From NCBI GenBank assembly GCA_964539415.1, contig CAZIID010000005.1, positions 1 through 29,303 of the forward strand: a DNA stretch of 29,303 bases, read 5' to 3'. Each line of letters starts with the position of its first letter. Position 1 is the stretch's first letter. The DNA is from CAYQFQ01 sp964539415 (GTDB lineage Bacteria; Patescibacteriota; Minisyncoccia; Phycocordibacterales; GWA1-40-21). Below the pieces are notes generated by a model. It was not told where the DNA came from. It ran no database searches and saw only the letters and a list, made by a program, of their open reading frames with translations. This document shows positions 20,403 to 29,260 of the stretch, one piece after another. The position numbers and the translations under genes were made by a program.

Positions 20403-21695
20403 ATGATAAAAAATAATCAAAAAAATGAGTTAGGAATGAGACAATCTCATCTCTTAACTAAGACTCGCAAAGAAGCTCCAAAAGATGAAATATCAAAAAA
20501 TGCAAGTCTACTTATTCGTGCTGGTTTTGTAAGCAAAGAAATGGCGGGTGTGTATTCTTATTTGCCACTTGGTCTTCGTGTTATGCATAACATAGAAGAT
20601 ATTATTCGCGATGAAATGAATAAGCTCGGTGGTTCAGAGATGAAGACTTCTATTATTCAAAGCAAAGAGGTATGGGAAAAGTCAAACAGATGGAGTGATG
20701 AAGTAGTTGATAATTGGTTTAAAACGGAATTAAAAAATGGCACTGAAGTCGGTTTATCTTTTACAAACGAAGAAGCTTACGCAAACATACTAAAACAGTA
20801 CATAAATTCTTATAAAGATTTGCCGGTTTATCCTTACGACTTTAAGAGTATTTTTAGAAATGAAGCTAGAAGCAAATCTGGAATACTCCGAGGAAGAGAA
20901 TTTTATTGGAAAGCTTTATATTCTTTTTCAAAAGATGATAAAGAGCACAATGAATTTTACGAAAAATCTAAGATATCATACAAAAATATTTTTGATAGGG
21001 TGGGTATTGGTCATCTAACTTATATCACTTTTGCTTCTGGTGGAACTTTTTCAAAGTTTTCTCACGAATTTCAGGCTGAAACCTCCGCTGGAGAAGATAT
21101 TATTTATTTGGACGAAAAAAATAAAATTGCAGTCAATAAAGAGGTTTATAATGATGAGGTGCTTAAAGAAATCGGATTAAACAAAAAAGATTTAATAGAA
21201 AAAAAATCTATCGAAGTAGGAAATATCTTTTCTTTAGGTACAAAATTTTCTGAGCCTTTCGATTTGAAATATAAAAATGAAAAGGGTGAGGAAAAGTTTG
21301 TAGTAATGGGAAGTTATGGTATTGGTTTGAGCAGGTTGATGGGTACTGTTGTGGAGATTCTTTCTGACGACAAAGGTCTTGTTTGGCCTGTATCTATTGC
21401 GCCATTTAAAGTTCATTTAATTGAGCTTACTTCAGGCAATGCTAAAGTAAAAGAAAAAGCTGAAAGTATTTTTGAATCATTTACAAATGCTGGCATAGAA
21501 GTGCTTTATGATGATAGAGATTCTAGAGCGGGAGAAAAGTTTAATGATTCCGATCTTATAGGTATTCCACTTAGAATAGTTGTGAGTGAAAAAGGATTAG
21601 AAAAAGAAGAATACGAAGTCAAAGAAAGAAAGACAGGGGAAGTCAAGATTTTGAAAGAAAAAGGATTGTTAGATTTTGTTGAAAATTACAAATAA
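20403..21695 (+). CDS. proS: Prolyl-tRNA synthetase without editing insert
   Basis: The 430-residue class II enzyme charges tRNA-Pro. Motif 1 is in GVYSYLPLGLRVMHNIEDII, motif 2 is FRNEARSKSGILRGREFYWK, and motif 3 is GSYGIGLSRLMG; a ~95-residue anticodon-binding domain closes the protein. Standard bacterial ProRS is about 570 residues because a ~180-residue INS editing domain sits between motifs 2 and 3; here only about 150 residues in total separate those motifs and no INS domain fits. The usual MKDAYSF after motif 2 is WKALYSF. Without INS, alanyl-tRNA-Pro would have to be cleared by a separate enzyme or tolerated. It heads the proS-mreB-mreC-mreD-mrdA run; mreB starts one base after its stop. 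Confidence 0.93.
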   Translation: MIKNNQKNELGMRQSHLLTKTRKEAPKDEISKNASLLIRAGFVSKEMAGVYSYLPLGLRVMHNIEDIIRDEMNKLGGSEMKTSIIQSKEVWEKSNRWSDEVVDNWFKTELKNGTEVGLSFTNEEAYANILKQYINSYKDLPVYPYDFKSIFRNEARSKSGILRGREFYWKALYSFSKDDKEHNEFYEKSKISYKNIFDRVGIGHLTYITFASGGTFSKFSHEFQAETSAGEDIIYLDEKNKIAVNKEVYNDEVLKEIGLNKKDLIEKKSIEVGNIFSLGTKFSEPFDLKYKNEKGEEKFVVMGSYGIGLSRLMGTVVEILSDDKGLVWPVSIAPFKVHLIELTSGNAKVKEKAESIFESFTNAGIEVLYDDRDSRAGEKFNDSDLIGIPLRIVVSEKGLEKEEYEVKERKTGEVKILKEKGLLDFVENYK

Positions 21696-21696
21696 A

Positions 21697-22761
21697 ATGT
21701 TTTTTGAAGAAACAATTAAAAAAATAAATAAATACTTATCCAATGATATTGGTATAGATTTGGGTACCGCAAATACACTTCTTTATCTTGCTGGAAAAGG
21801 AATTGTTATAAATGAACCATCTGTCGTAGCTTTAAATCAAAAGACAGGAAGGGTTGTTGCTGTTGGAACACAAGCAAAAGAAATGCTTGGTAGAACACCA
21901 GGACACATTACAGCTGTCAGACCTCTTGTTGATGGAGTCATTTCCGATTTTGAAGTTACAGAAGAAATGATCGCACACTTACTCAGAAGAGCCGAGGGTG
22001 TTTCAAATAAAATTCTCGGTCCAAGAGTTGTTGTTGGTGTTCCGTCTGGTGTTACAAACGTTGAGATTCGTGCTGTTAGAGATGCCACAAAAAATGCCGG
22101 TGCTAGAGAAGTTTATATCGTAGAACAACCAATGGCAGGTGCTATTGGAATCAGACTTCCTATAAAAGAACCTGTTGGTAATATGGTTATTGATATTGGT
22201 GGCGGAACGACAGATATAGCTGTAATTTCTTTAGGAGGAATTGTAAAATCAAAAAATCTTCCAATCGCGGGCGACAAATTGAACAATGATATTATTGCTT
22301 ACATAAGAGGTGAATTTAAAATTTTAATTGGAGAAAAAACAGCTGAAGAAATTAAGATTTCTGTAGGAACGGTAGCAGATGGAGAGCCACTTGAGGCTTC
22401 TATAAAAGGTAGAGATTTGATAACTGGTTTACCAAGGGAAGTTATTATTACTGATTCAGATATTAGAGAAGCTATGGCATCATCAATTGAAAGACTCATA
22501 GAAGGCGCCAGAGAAGTTTTGGAAACCACACCCCCAGAAATAGTTGCTGATATTATGAGGAGGGGAATATATATATTTGGCGGTGGAGCACTTATAAAAG
22601 GTCTTGATGCTTTACTTGCTGAAGTTTTAAAAATTCCAGTTCACATCGCAGACGAACCACTTACCGCAGTTGCCCGTGGAGCAGGTATTATAGTTGAGAA
22701 TCTTGAATCATTCGAGGAAGTATTAATTCAAAACCAGGATGAATTACCTCTTAAGAAGTAG
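21697..22761 (+). CDS. mreB: Rod-shape-determining actin homologue MreB, second copy
   Basis: The 354-residue protein is the more canonical MreB of the window. It has GIDLGTANTLLYLAGKG near residue 20, NMVIDIGGGTTDIAVISLGG mid-protein, and the adenosine motif IYIFGGGALIKGLDALL. The first ~18 residues (MFFEETIKKINKYLS) could form an amphipathic membrane-targeting helix. I start it at ATG 21697, one base after the proS stop, rather than the TTG at 21676 inside proS. It overlaps mreC by 23 bases. Together with MreC, MreD and PBP2 downstream it forms the elongation machinery; ATP-dependent filaments under the membrane would steer wall synthesis. A second MreB is at 16527-17540. Confidence 0.96.
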   Translation: MFFEETIKKINKYLSNDIGIDLGTANTLLYLAGKGIVINEPSVVALNQKTGRVVAVGTQAKEMLGRTPGHITAVRPLVDGVISDFEVTEEMIAHLLRRAEGVSNKILGPRVVVGVPSGVTNVEIRAVRDATKNAGAREVYIVEQPMAGAIGIRLPIKEPVGNMVIDIGGGTTDIAVISLGGIVKSKNLPIAGDKLNNDIIAYIRGEFKILIGEKTAEEIKISVGTVADGEPLEASIKGRDLITGLPREVIITDSDIREAMASSIERLIEGAREVLETTPPEIVADIMRRGIYIFGGGALIKGLDALLAEVLKIPVHIADEPLTAVARGAGIIVENLESFEEVLIQNQDELPLKK

Positions 22762-23527
22762 TAAACCTCAAAAAAGTTTAAAAGGAAAATTTTTTTTCTT
22801 TTTAACTGTTATTATTTTAATTTTTTTATTCTTAACATCTCCCGGTAAAAATGTTTTGAAAATTTTGGCTATGCCTTTTTGGAAGGTTTCTTCTTCTATA
22901 AAAAATTCTTTTATTAATAATATAAAATTATTAGAATCAAAAAGATCTCTGATAGAAGCCAATGAAGTTTTGTCTGAAGAAATTTTGATGAAGGACAAAG
23001 ATTTAAGATTTGCTTCTATTCTTAAGTCAGAAAATGAAGAACTGAAGAAAATAAGTCAAAATAATAAATTTAAAAATATTATTATATCCTCTATAATTTC
23101 AAGACCAACAAAGACTCCTTATGATACTTTGATTATAGACTCAGGTTCACAATCTGGAATTAAAATAGGTGATTTAGTTTTAATTGATGGTAATGTTTTT
23201 ATTGGTACGATCTATGAAGTAAGTGATTATTTTTCTAAAGTTAGATTATATTCTAGCCCAGGGGAAAAAACTGATGTTTTAATAGGAGAAAGCAAAATAC
23301 AAAAAGAAGCTTTTGGAATAGGTTCTGGTAATTTTAAAGTAGAGTTTCCAAAAGACCAAGAAGTAAAAGAAGGTGACAGTGTTGTCATTCCATCTATAAA
23401 CAGTAATATTTTTGGTGTAGTAGAAAAAATTGAACAAAAATCCGTCGATTCTTTTAAGACTGTGCTTTTCAAGAGCCCAATAAACATACAAGAGATAAGG
23501 TTCGTGGAAGTTTTAATTAAAAAATGA
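22739..23527 (+). CDS. mreC: Rod-shape-determining protein MreC
   Basis: The 262-residue protein has a basic head, one membrane segment (about residues 18-36), a coiled-coil (KRSLIEANEVLSEEILMKDK to SENEELKK) and the beta-rich periplasmic-type domain with VISRPTKTPYDTLIIDSGSQ-like and GDLVLIDGNVFIGTIYEVSD segments typical of MreC. It forms a scaffold outside the membrane that binds and activates the elongation PBP. The start lies inside mreB (23-base overlap) and its TGA overlaps the mreD ATG (ATGA), so translation is coupled through the cluster. Confidence 0.93.
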   Translation: MNYLLRSSKPQKSLKGKFFFFLTVIILIFLFLTSPGKNVLKILAMPFWKVSSSIKNSFINNIKLLESKRSLIEANEVLSEEILMKDKDLRFASILKSENEELKKISQNNKFKNIIISSIISRPTKTPYDTLIIDSGSQSGIKIGDLVLIDGNVFIGTIYEVSDYFSKVRLYSSPGEKTDVLIGESKIQKEAFGIGSGNFKVEFPKDQEVKEGDSVVIPSINSNIFGVVEKIEQKSVDSFKTVLFKSPINIQEIRFVEVLIKK

Positions 23528-23784
23528 AAAGACTACTTCTAGATATTCTTTTAATGTTGGCTTTGTTTACTTTTCCTTGGTATTTGTCTTTTTTAATAGC
23601 GATTTTTTTATTATTTTATTTTGATAATTACGTTGAGATTGTATTTTTTGGATTATTTTTTGATATTTTGTACGGTGGTAGGGGAATGTATAATATAAGT
23701 TATCCGTATGTATTTTTTGTTGTTTTTTTGTTTGTTTGGGTTGTTTCTTTCAAATTGAAAGACGTTTTAAAATTTTATAAATAA
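23524..23784 (+). CDS. mreD: Short MreD-like membrane protein
   Basis: The 86-residue, strongly hydrophobic protein lies where MreD is always found, between mreC and the elongation PBP. It holds about three membrane segments (residues about 6-30, 36-52 and 59-76) and the motif FFGLFFDILYGG, which fits the conserved GlxxDxl.g region of MreD. Standard MreD is about 160 residues with five or six segments, so this is a shortened form. It starts within the mreC stop (ATGA) and its stop is followed directly by the mrdA ATG. Assignment rests on position, hydrophobicity and this motif. Confidence 0.75.
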   Translation: MKRLLLDILLMLALFTFPWYLSFLIAIFLLFYFDNYVEIVFFGLFFDILYGGRGMYNISYPYVFFVVFLFVWVVSFKLKDVLKFYK

Positions 23785-25491
23785 ATGTTTTGGAATTTTT
23801 TTAACAAACACGGGGAAGTCTCACAAAGAAGGTTCAGAGATATAGATCCAGATGAGATATTGCTTGATTCAAAAAATCTACCGAATTTTGATGTATACCA
23901 ATTTGAAGGAAGAATAGAAAAACCAATTCCATTTAGAACAGTGGTATTTTTTGGTATTTTTTGTTTAGCAATTCTTTTGTTTTTTTTGGGTAGAAGTTAT
24001 TTTCTTCAGGTGTCTAGTGGAGATGAATATTATAATAGAAGCGAAAAAAACAGACTAAGAAACACAACTGTCTTTTCACAGAGAGGTGTCATTTCTGATA
24101 GGAATGGAACAGAACTTGCTTGGAATATGCCAAATGAAGAAATACCAGAATACTCATTAAGAAAATATATAGAGTTGGACGGTTTTTCTCATCTTCTCGG
24201 TTATATAAAATATCCTTCTAAAGATAAATACGGTTATTACTACAATGAAGATTTTATAGGAAAATCTGGAATAGAAAAAAATTATAATTCAGATCTCTCT
24301 GGAACAAATGGTCTGAGGATTGTAGAAACAAACGCTCTTGGTGCTCTCCAGACAGAGAGTATATTAAGGCTTCCAAAAGATGGTGAAAATATAAAACTTT
24401 CAGTAGATGCATCAGTCCAAAATGAAATGTATAAAGCCATTAAAGACGTTGCAGAAAATGTCGATTTCGTTGGTGGGGCAGGAATACTTCTTGATATTAA
24501 CACTGGAGAAGTTTTAGCTATCACAAGTTATCCAGAATATAATTCTCAAATTTTAACTGATGGATCAGACTCTTCAAAAATATCAAAATATTTAAATGAT
24601 AAAAGAACGCCATTTTTGAACAGAGCAATTGAAGGTTTGTATACTCCAGGTTCCACAGTAAAGCCATTTATGTCGGTAGGTATTTTGGCAGAAAAAATAA
24701 TTGATCCAAATAAATTTTTGTTTACTGAAGGATATTTATCTGTTCCAAACCCGTATGATCCTACGAAGCCTACTATTTTTAAAGATTGGAAAAATCACGG
24801 ATACGTTGATATGAGAAAAGCTTTAGCAATGTCTTCTGACGTATATTTTTATATTACAGGTGGAGGTTTTGGTGATCAAAAAGGACTTGGAATAGATTTG
24901 ATTAATAAATATATGAATATGTTTGGTTTTGGTCAAAATATATCTTTGGAAGGATATTTTAGTGGTCCATCGGGTGTTGTTCCAAATCAAAAATGGAAAG
25001 CAGATAACTTTGATGGCGAATCATGGAAAGTTGGTAATACTTATCACACTTCTATTGGACAATATGGTTTCCAGGTAACACCTATGCAAATGGTTAGAGC
25101 AGTAGCTTCTCTTGCAAATGGCGGGACCCTACTTGACCCTACAATCTTATCTATCGATAGCGGTCAGAAACCTTCTGGAATAAATTTAAATTTAAATAAA
25201 TCAGATCTTAAGATTATAAAAGAAGGTATGCGTATGGCGGTTACAGAAGGTATGTCAAAAAGCCTTGATTTTCCAAATTTAAAAGTTGCTGTAAAGACAG
25301 GAACTGCTGAGCTTGGAGTTAGTAAGCTTTATGTAAACTCTTGGGTGACTGGTTTTTTCCCTTATGACAATCCTAAATATGCTTTTGCTGTAATAATGGA
25401 AAAGGGTAGTGTAAGTAATACTTATGGTGCCACAGGAGTAATGAAAACAGTTCTTGATTGGATGCAAGTATACGCGTCAGAGTATCTTTAA
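23785..25491 (+). CDS. mrdA: Penicillin-binding protein 2 (elongation transpeptidase)
   Basis: The 568-residue class B PBP cross-links peptidoglycan along the side wall. A cytoplasmic head of about 50 residues leads to one membrane segment (about 53-73). The pedestal region follows with RLRNTTVFSQRGVISDRNG. The transpeptidase domain has the SxxK motif in PGSTVKPF (Ser290, Lys293), an SxD motif in MSSDVYFY, and KTGT at 504-507. The head is longer than usual. It starts immediately after the mreD stop. With MreB, MreC and MreD it makes up the elongasome; a partner RodA glycosyltransferase is not in the window. Confidence 0.95.
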   Translation: MFWNFFNKHGEVSQRRFRDIDPDEILLDSKNLPNFDVYQFEGRIEKPIPFRTVVFFGIFCLAILLFFLGRSYFLQVSSGDEYYNRSEKNRLRNTTVFSQRGVISDRNGTELAWNMPNEEIPEYSLRKYIELDGFSHLLGYIKYPSKDKYGYYYNEDFIGKSGIEKNYNSDLSGTNGLRIVETNALGALQTESILRLPKDGENIKLSVDASVQNEMYKAIKDVAENVDFVGGAGILLDINTGEVLAITSYPEYNSQILTDGSDSSKISKYLNDKRTPFLNRAIEGLYTPGSTVKPFMSVGILAEKIIDPNKFLFTEGYLSVPNPYDPTKPTIFKDWKNHGYVDMRKALAMSSDVYFYITGGGFGDQKGLGIDLINKYMNMFGFGQNISLEGYFSGPSGVVPNQKWKADNFDGESWKVGNTYHTSIGQYGFQVTPMQMVRAVASLANGGTLLDPTILSIDSGQKPSGINLNLNKSDLKIIKEGMRMAVTEGMSKSLDFPNLKVAVKTGTAELGVSKLYVNSWVTGFFPYDNPKYAFAVIMEKGSVSNTYGATGVMKTVLDWMQVYASEYL

Positions 25492-25542
25492 AGGATTGTT
25501 GTAAAAAAAGTAGATTAAAAAATAGCTCAAAAAAAATATATT

Positions 25543-25551
25543 TGGTATAAT
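25543..25551 (+). promoter_or_regulatory. Extended -10 promoter of the phosphoketolase gene
   Basis: TGGTATAAT is a perfect extended -10 ending six bases before ATG 25558, so the first transcribed base is predicted to be the A of the start codon. Confidence 0.55.
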
Positions 25552-25557
25552 TAGTCT

Positions 25558-27900
25558 ATGAATAATGAAATAGAAAGACTCCAAAAGTATGTTCGAGCAG
25601 CAAATTATCTAACAGTCTCTCAAATATATTTACAAGACAATTTTTTACTAAATAAAAAGCTTTCTTTTGAAGATATTAAGACTAGACTATTGGGTCATTG
25701 GGGAACTTGTCCTGGTATTAATTTTGTTTATGCTTGTTTAAATAATTTAATAATAAAAACTGGTGCAAATATGATGTTTGTTCTTGGACCTGGACATGGT
25801 TTCCCAGCTCTTCAGTCAAATGTATTTTTAGAAGGGACACTTGGTAAATATTATAAAGAGGCGAGCTTAGACGAAAACGGTATTTCTTATATTTCGAAAA
25901 ATTTCAGTTGGCCTTACGGTTTTCCAAGTCATTCAAGTCCTGCAACTCCTGGAACTATTCTTGAAGGTGGTGAGCTTGGGTATTCTTTATCTACTTCTTA
26001 TGGTGCTGTGCTGGATAATCCAGATCTCATTGTGGCTTGTCTTGTTGGTGACGGTGAAGCAGAGACTGCAGCGCTTGCAACTTCTTGGCATTTATCAAAG
26101 TTTGTTGACCCAGTAAAAAATGGAGCAGTTTTACCAATATTACATTTAAACGGATACAAGATTTCCGGTCCAACTATTTTTGGACGAATGAAGAATGCTG
26201 ATATCAAATCTTTGTTTAAAGGTTATGGTTACGAACCTATAATTGTAGAAGGTAAGAATGAAAAAGTATACGAAAAAATGATTGTTGCTTTAGATCAAGC
26301 TTATGCTTCTATTATAAAAATTCAAAATGAAGCAAGAACAAATCCATCCAGAAAATTAGAAGACTATATCAGATTTCCGATGATTGTTTTAAAAACTCCA
26401 AAAGGCTGGACCGGTCCAAAAACTTTGAAAGGTAAAAAAATAGAAGACAATTGTCTTTCTCACCAAGTTGTCGGTAAAGAGATGAAAACTGATAAGGAAG
26501 AATTAAAAATGCTTTCAAAATGGCTAAAATCTTATAAATTTGAAGAACTTTTTAATTCAGAAAATTCTTTTATAAAAGATGTTTTAGATAATGTACCGAA
26601 AGAAGGACTTAAAATGGGAGACAATCAAAATGCTTTTGGTATTAAAAAGAATGATAAGAGTCGAGATTTAATTTTGCCAGACATAGATGATTTTGGAACA
26701 AAGATTGAAAAATCAGGAAGCGTTTCTGTCGGCGCTATGAAAAGAATTGGTGAGTATCTTACTGCTGTTACTAAATTAAATAAAGATAAAAGAAATTTTA
26801 GACTTTTTTCTCCAGATGAAACTTATTCAAATCGTCTTCAAGACATGTTTACAGAAACCACCAGATCTTTTGTTGGTAAGATAGAAGATTGGGATGATGA
26901 TATTTCTCGTGATGGTCGCGTTATAGAAATGCTTTCTGAAAATTCTCTTCAAGGTATGGCTCAAGGATATGCACTAACTGGAAGGTTTGGTATTTTTGCT
27001 TCATACGAAGCTTTTATTATGATCATCGCAAGTATGGTGGATCAGTATAGTAAGTTTTTAAAGATTGCTAAAAAAACAGAATGGCGTGGTGATGTTCCTT
27101 CGTTAAATTATATTGTATCTTCAACAGGATGGAGACAAGAACACAATGGTTTTTCCCATCAGAACCCTGGTTTTATCAGTGATATGTTGCTCAAAAAACA
27201 TGATTTTATAAATGTATATTTTCCAGCTGATGCAAACGAAGCTGTGTTGATTACTGAGAGATGTTTGTCTTCAAAGAATGAAATAAATATAATTGTTTCT
27301 GAAAAAACCATTGAACCAGTATGGCTCAGTATGGATGAAGCAAAAAAAGAATTAGAACACGGCGCTTCAATCTGGGAATCTATTTCTGATGAAAATCCAG
27401 ATGTTGTTATTTGTGGTTGCGGACAATATTTAGTAAAAGAAGCTTTGGCATCTATCGCCTTGATACGACAAGAAGCTCCGGAAGTAAAAATTCGTTTTGT
27501 AAATATTTTAGAAATTTCTCCAAATACAATTAGCAGAAAGAATAAGCTTACTGACGAAGAATTTGCAGAATATTTTACAAAAGACAAACCTGCTATATTT
27601 AATTTCCACGGATATCCAGAGACTCTACAGCAAATTTTATTCTTCTATCAAAACAGTCTAGAAAGACTTTCTGTTCATGGATATATAGAGAGTGGATCTA
27701 CAACGACACCACTTGATCTACATATAAGAAATACAACAGATAGATATAGTTTACTTATTGAAGCTATAGAAAAAGTTTCAAAAAATGGAGTTGTTGAAAA
27801 AGAGAAAGCGCAAAAAATAATAGAGAAGTATCAACAAAAAATAAAAGAGCATAAAGACTATATTATGCGAACAGGAAATGACCCAGAGGAAGTATTATAA
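25558..27900 (+). CDS. xfp: Phosphoketolase (xylulose 5-phosphate/fructose 6-phosphate)
   Basis: The 780-residue thiamine diphosphate enzyme cleaves xylulose 5-phosphate, and often fructose 6-phosphate, with phosphate to acetyl phosphate plus glyceraldehyde 3-phosphate (or erythrose 4-phosphate). Evidence: GHWGTCPGINFVYACLN, GPGHGFPALQSNVFLEGTLG, SHSSPATPGTILEGGELGYS, the cofactor motif GDGEAETAALATSWH with HLNGYKISGPT, and in the second half GRFGIFASYEAFI and FSHQNPGFISD. Length fits the family (about 790). It is followed 60 bases later by acetate kinase, so together they turn one sugar phosphate into acetate and ATP without the lower glycolytic steps. The promoter suggests a leaderless mRNA. 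Confidence 0.96.
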   Translation: MNNEIERLQKYVRAANYLTVSQIYLQDNFLLNKKLSFEDIKTRLLGHWGTCPGINFVYACLNNLIIKTGANMMFVLGPGHGFPALQSNVFLEGTLGKYYKEASLDENGISYISKNFSWPYGFPSHSSPATPGTILEGGELGYSLSTSYGAVLDNPDLIVACLVGDGEAETAALATSWHLSKFVDPVKNGAVLPILHLNGYKISGPTIFGRMKNADIKSLFKGYGYEPIIVEGKNEKVYEKMIVALDQAYASIIKIQNEARTNPSRKLEDYIRFPMIVLKTPKGWTGPKTLKGKKIEDNCLSHQVVGKEMKTDKEELKMLSKWLKSYKFEELFNSENSFIKDVLDNVPKEGLKMGDNQNAFGIKKNDKSRDLILPDIDDFGTKIEKSGSVSVGAMKRIGEYLTAVTKLNKDKRNFRLFSPDETYSNRLQDMFTETTRSFVGKIEDWDDDISRDGRVIEMLSENSLQGMAQGYALTGRFGIFASYEAFIMIIASMVDQYSKFLKIAKKTEWRGDVPSLNYIVSSTGWRQEHNGFSHQNPGFISDMLLKKHDFINVYFPADANEAVLITERCLSSKNEINIIVSEKTIEPVWLSMDEAKKELEHGASIWESISDENPDVVICGCGQYLVKEALASIALIRQEAPEVKIRFVNILEISPNTISRKNKLTDEEFAEYFTKDKPAIFNFHGYPETLQQILFFYQNSLERLSVHGYIESGSTTTPLDLHIRNTTDRYSLLIEAIEKVSKNGVVEKEKAQKIIEKYQQKIKEHKDYIMRTGNDPEEVL

Positions 27901-27960
27901 AATTTGATAGAACTTGTCCTGTTAAATTAATATTAGAAAGCGTGATAAGTAAAAATTATA

Positions 27961-29196
27961 ATGGAGAAAAAATATTTGATTGTAAATAACGGCAGTGCTT
28001 CTGGGAAGTATGCTATATATAGAGAAACAGGAGAAAAAATTATCTCTGCGCATCTTGAATTAGACGAAGACAATTATCTTTGTACTTTTGAAAGTGGTTA
28101 TCTATCAGATACGATACAAATATCAAAAAAAGATTTTGATAATGGTTTAAATTTTGCCTTAAATAATTTTATTTCTCGTGATGCCATACAAAAAGTTACG
28201 GATATAACATCAATAGCTATTAGAGTAGTAGCTCCGGGGTTGTATTTTTTAAAGAACAGAATCATTGATGGAATTTATGAAAAGAAAATGCTTGAAGCTA
28301 GAGAAAAAGCTCCTCTTCATATTTCCATGACGATTGATGAAGTAAAAAAAATAAAAAAAGTATTTGGCGATATAACTATAGTCGGTATTTCAGACAGTGC
28401 TTTTCATGAACCGATGTCAAAAAGTGTAGAAAGATATGCTTTGCCAAAAGAAATTACAGAAAAATATGAGATCCAAAGATACGGCTACCATGGCACTTCT
28501 GTTAAGTCTATTCTGTATAAACTTGGAGAAACTCTCGGTCCGTTGCCAAGGAAAATTATAATTTGTCACCTGGGTAGCGGAGTTAGTGTAAATGCAATAA
28601 AAGATTGCAGAAGCTTTGAAACATCAATGGGTTTTACACCCCTGGAAGGGGCTATAATGGCCACACGTGCAGGCGATCTTGATCCAGGGGTAGTTTCTTA
28701 TCTCTCAGAAAATCTAGGCCTTAGAGGGGAGAAACTAAGAGAGTTTTTAAATAACAAATGTGGATTGCTTGGAATATCCGGCAAGAGTTCAAGTATAAAA
28801 GATTTGGTAAATCTTGAATCAAAGGGAGACAAAGATGCCAAACTTGCTTTAGAAATGTATGTTCACAGAATCAAAAAATACATTGGTTCATATTTTGCAG
28901 TAATGGGAGGTGCCGATATGTTAGTTTTTTCCGCTACTGTAGGGGAGAGGTCTACTGTCATTAGAGAAAGAATATGTGAAGGGTTAGATGTTTTGGGTAT
29001 TAAAATAGATAAAGAAAAAAATAATAAAAGCATTGGAATAAATGTAGATATCTCAGGAACTGGTTCTAGGGTAAAAGTGATGATAATCAAGACAGATGAA
29101 ATGAGTCAGATGGCTCGAGATACAAGATCTGTTTTGGGAGGTAAAAAAGAAACACAAACCTGTAATACTTTTTCAAGAATATTTGGTAAGAAGTAG
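27961..29196 (+). CDS. ackA: Acetate kinase, atypical form
   Basis: The 411-residue protein belongs to the acetate kinase family (acetyl phosphate + ADP to acetate + ATP). YLIVNNGSASGKYAI is the N-terminal signature. Catalytic positions seen in the Methanosarcina enzyme have counterparts: Arg in AIRVVAPG, His in APLHISMT, Asp in ISDSAFH, His in RYGYHGTS, His in ICHLGSGVSV, Arg in MATRAGDLDPG, and Glu in IKTDEMSQMARDT. Some flanking signatures have drifted: GHRVVHGG is IRVVAPGLY, and TSHK is TSVK. Activity is likely but substrate preference could differ. It lies 60 bases downstream of phosphoketolase, which supplies acetyl phosphate, and is closed by a terminator at 29233. Confidence 0.9.
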   Translation: MEKKYLIVNNGSASGKYAIYRETGEKIISAHLELDEDNYLCTFESGYLSDTIQISKKDFDNGLNFALNNFISRDAIQKVTDITSIAIRVVAPGLYFLKNRIIDGIYEKKMLEAREKAPLHISMTIDEVKKIKKVFGDITIVGISDSAFHEPMSKSVERYALPKEITEKYEIQRYGYHGTSVKSILYKLGETLGPLPRKIIICHLGSGVSVNAIKDCRSFETSMGFTPLEGAIMATRAGDLDPGVVSYLSENLGLRGEKLREFLNNKCGLLGISGKSSSIKDLVNLESKGDKDAKLALEMYVHRIKKYIGSYFAVMGGADMLVFSATVGERSTVIRERICEGLDVLGIKIDKEKNNKSIGINVDISGTGSRVKVMIIKTDEMSQMARDTRSVLGGKKETQTCNTFSRIFGKK

Positions 29197-29232
29197 ACAA
29201 CCCTATATACTGGCATTAATTTACAATATATT

Positions 29233-29260
29233 AAGTGAAGTCTCAGGACTTCACTTTTTT
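29233..29260 (+). terminator. Intrinsic terminator of the xfp-ackA unit
   Basis: AAGTGAAGTC (29233-29242) pairs perfectly with GACTTCACTT (29247-29256) around TCAG, with the T-run continuing to 29260. It ends the phosphoketolase/acetate kinase unit. The remaining 43 bases to the window edge show nothing I can assign. Confidence 0.92.

Noticed and set aside
23500..23530. UGA-to-glycine recoding as in Gracilibacteria/SR1
   Set aside because: TGA ends mreC at 23525-23527 and the first mreB at 17538-17540 at the right places, and no in-frame TGA is needed within any core gene.
23785..25491. Missing SxN motif in PBP2
   Set aside because: The SxD form (SSDVYFY) is normal for the elongation-type class B PBPs, so it is not a defect.
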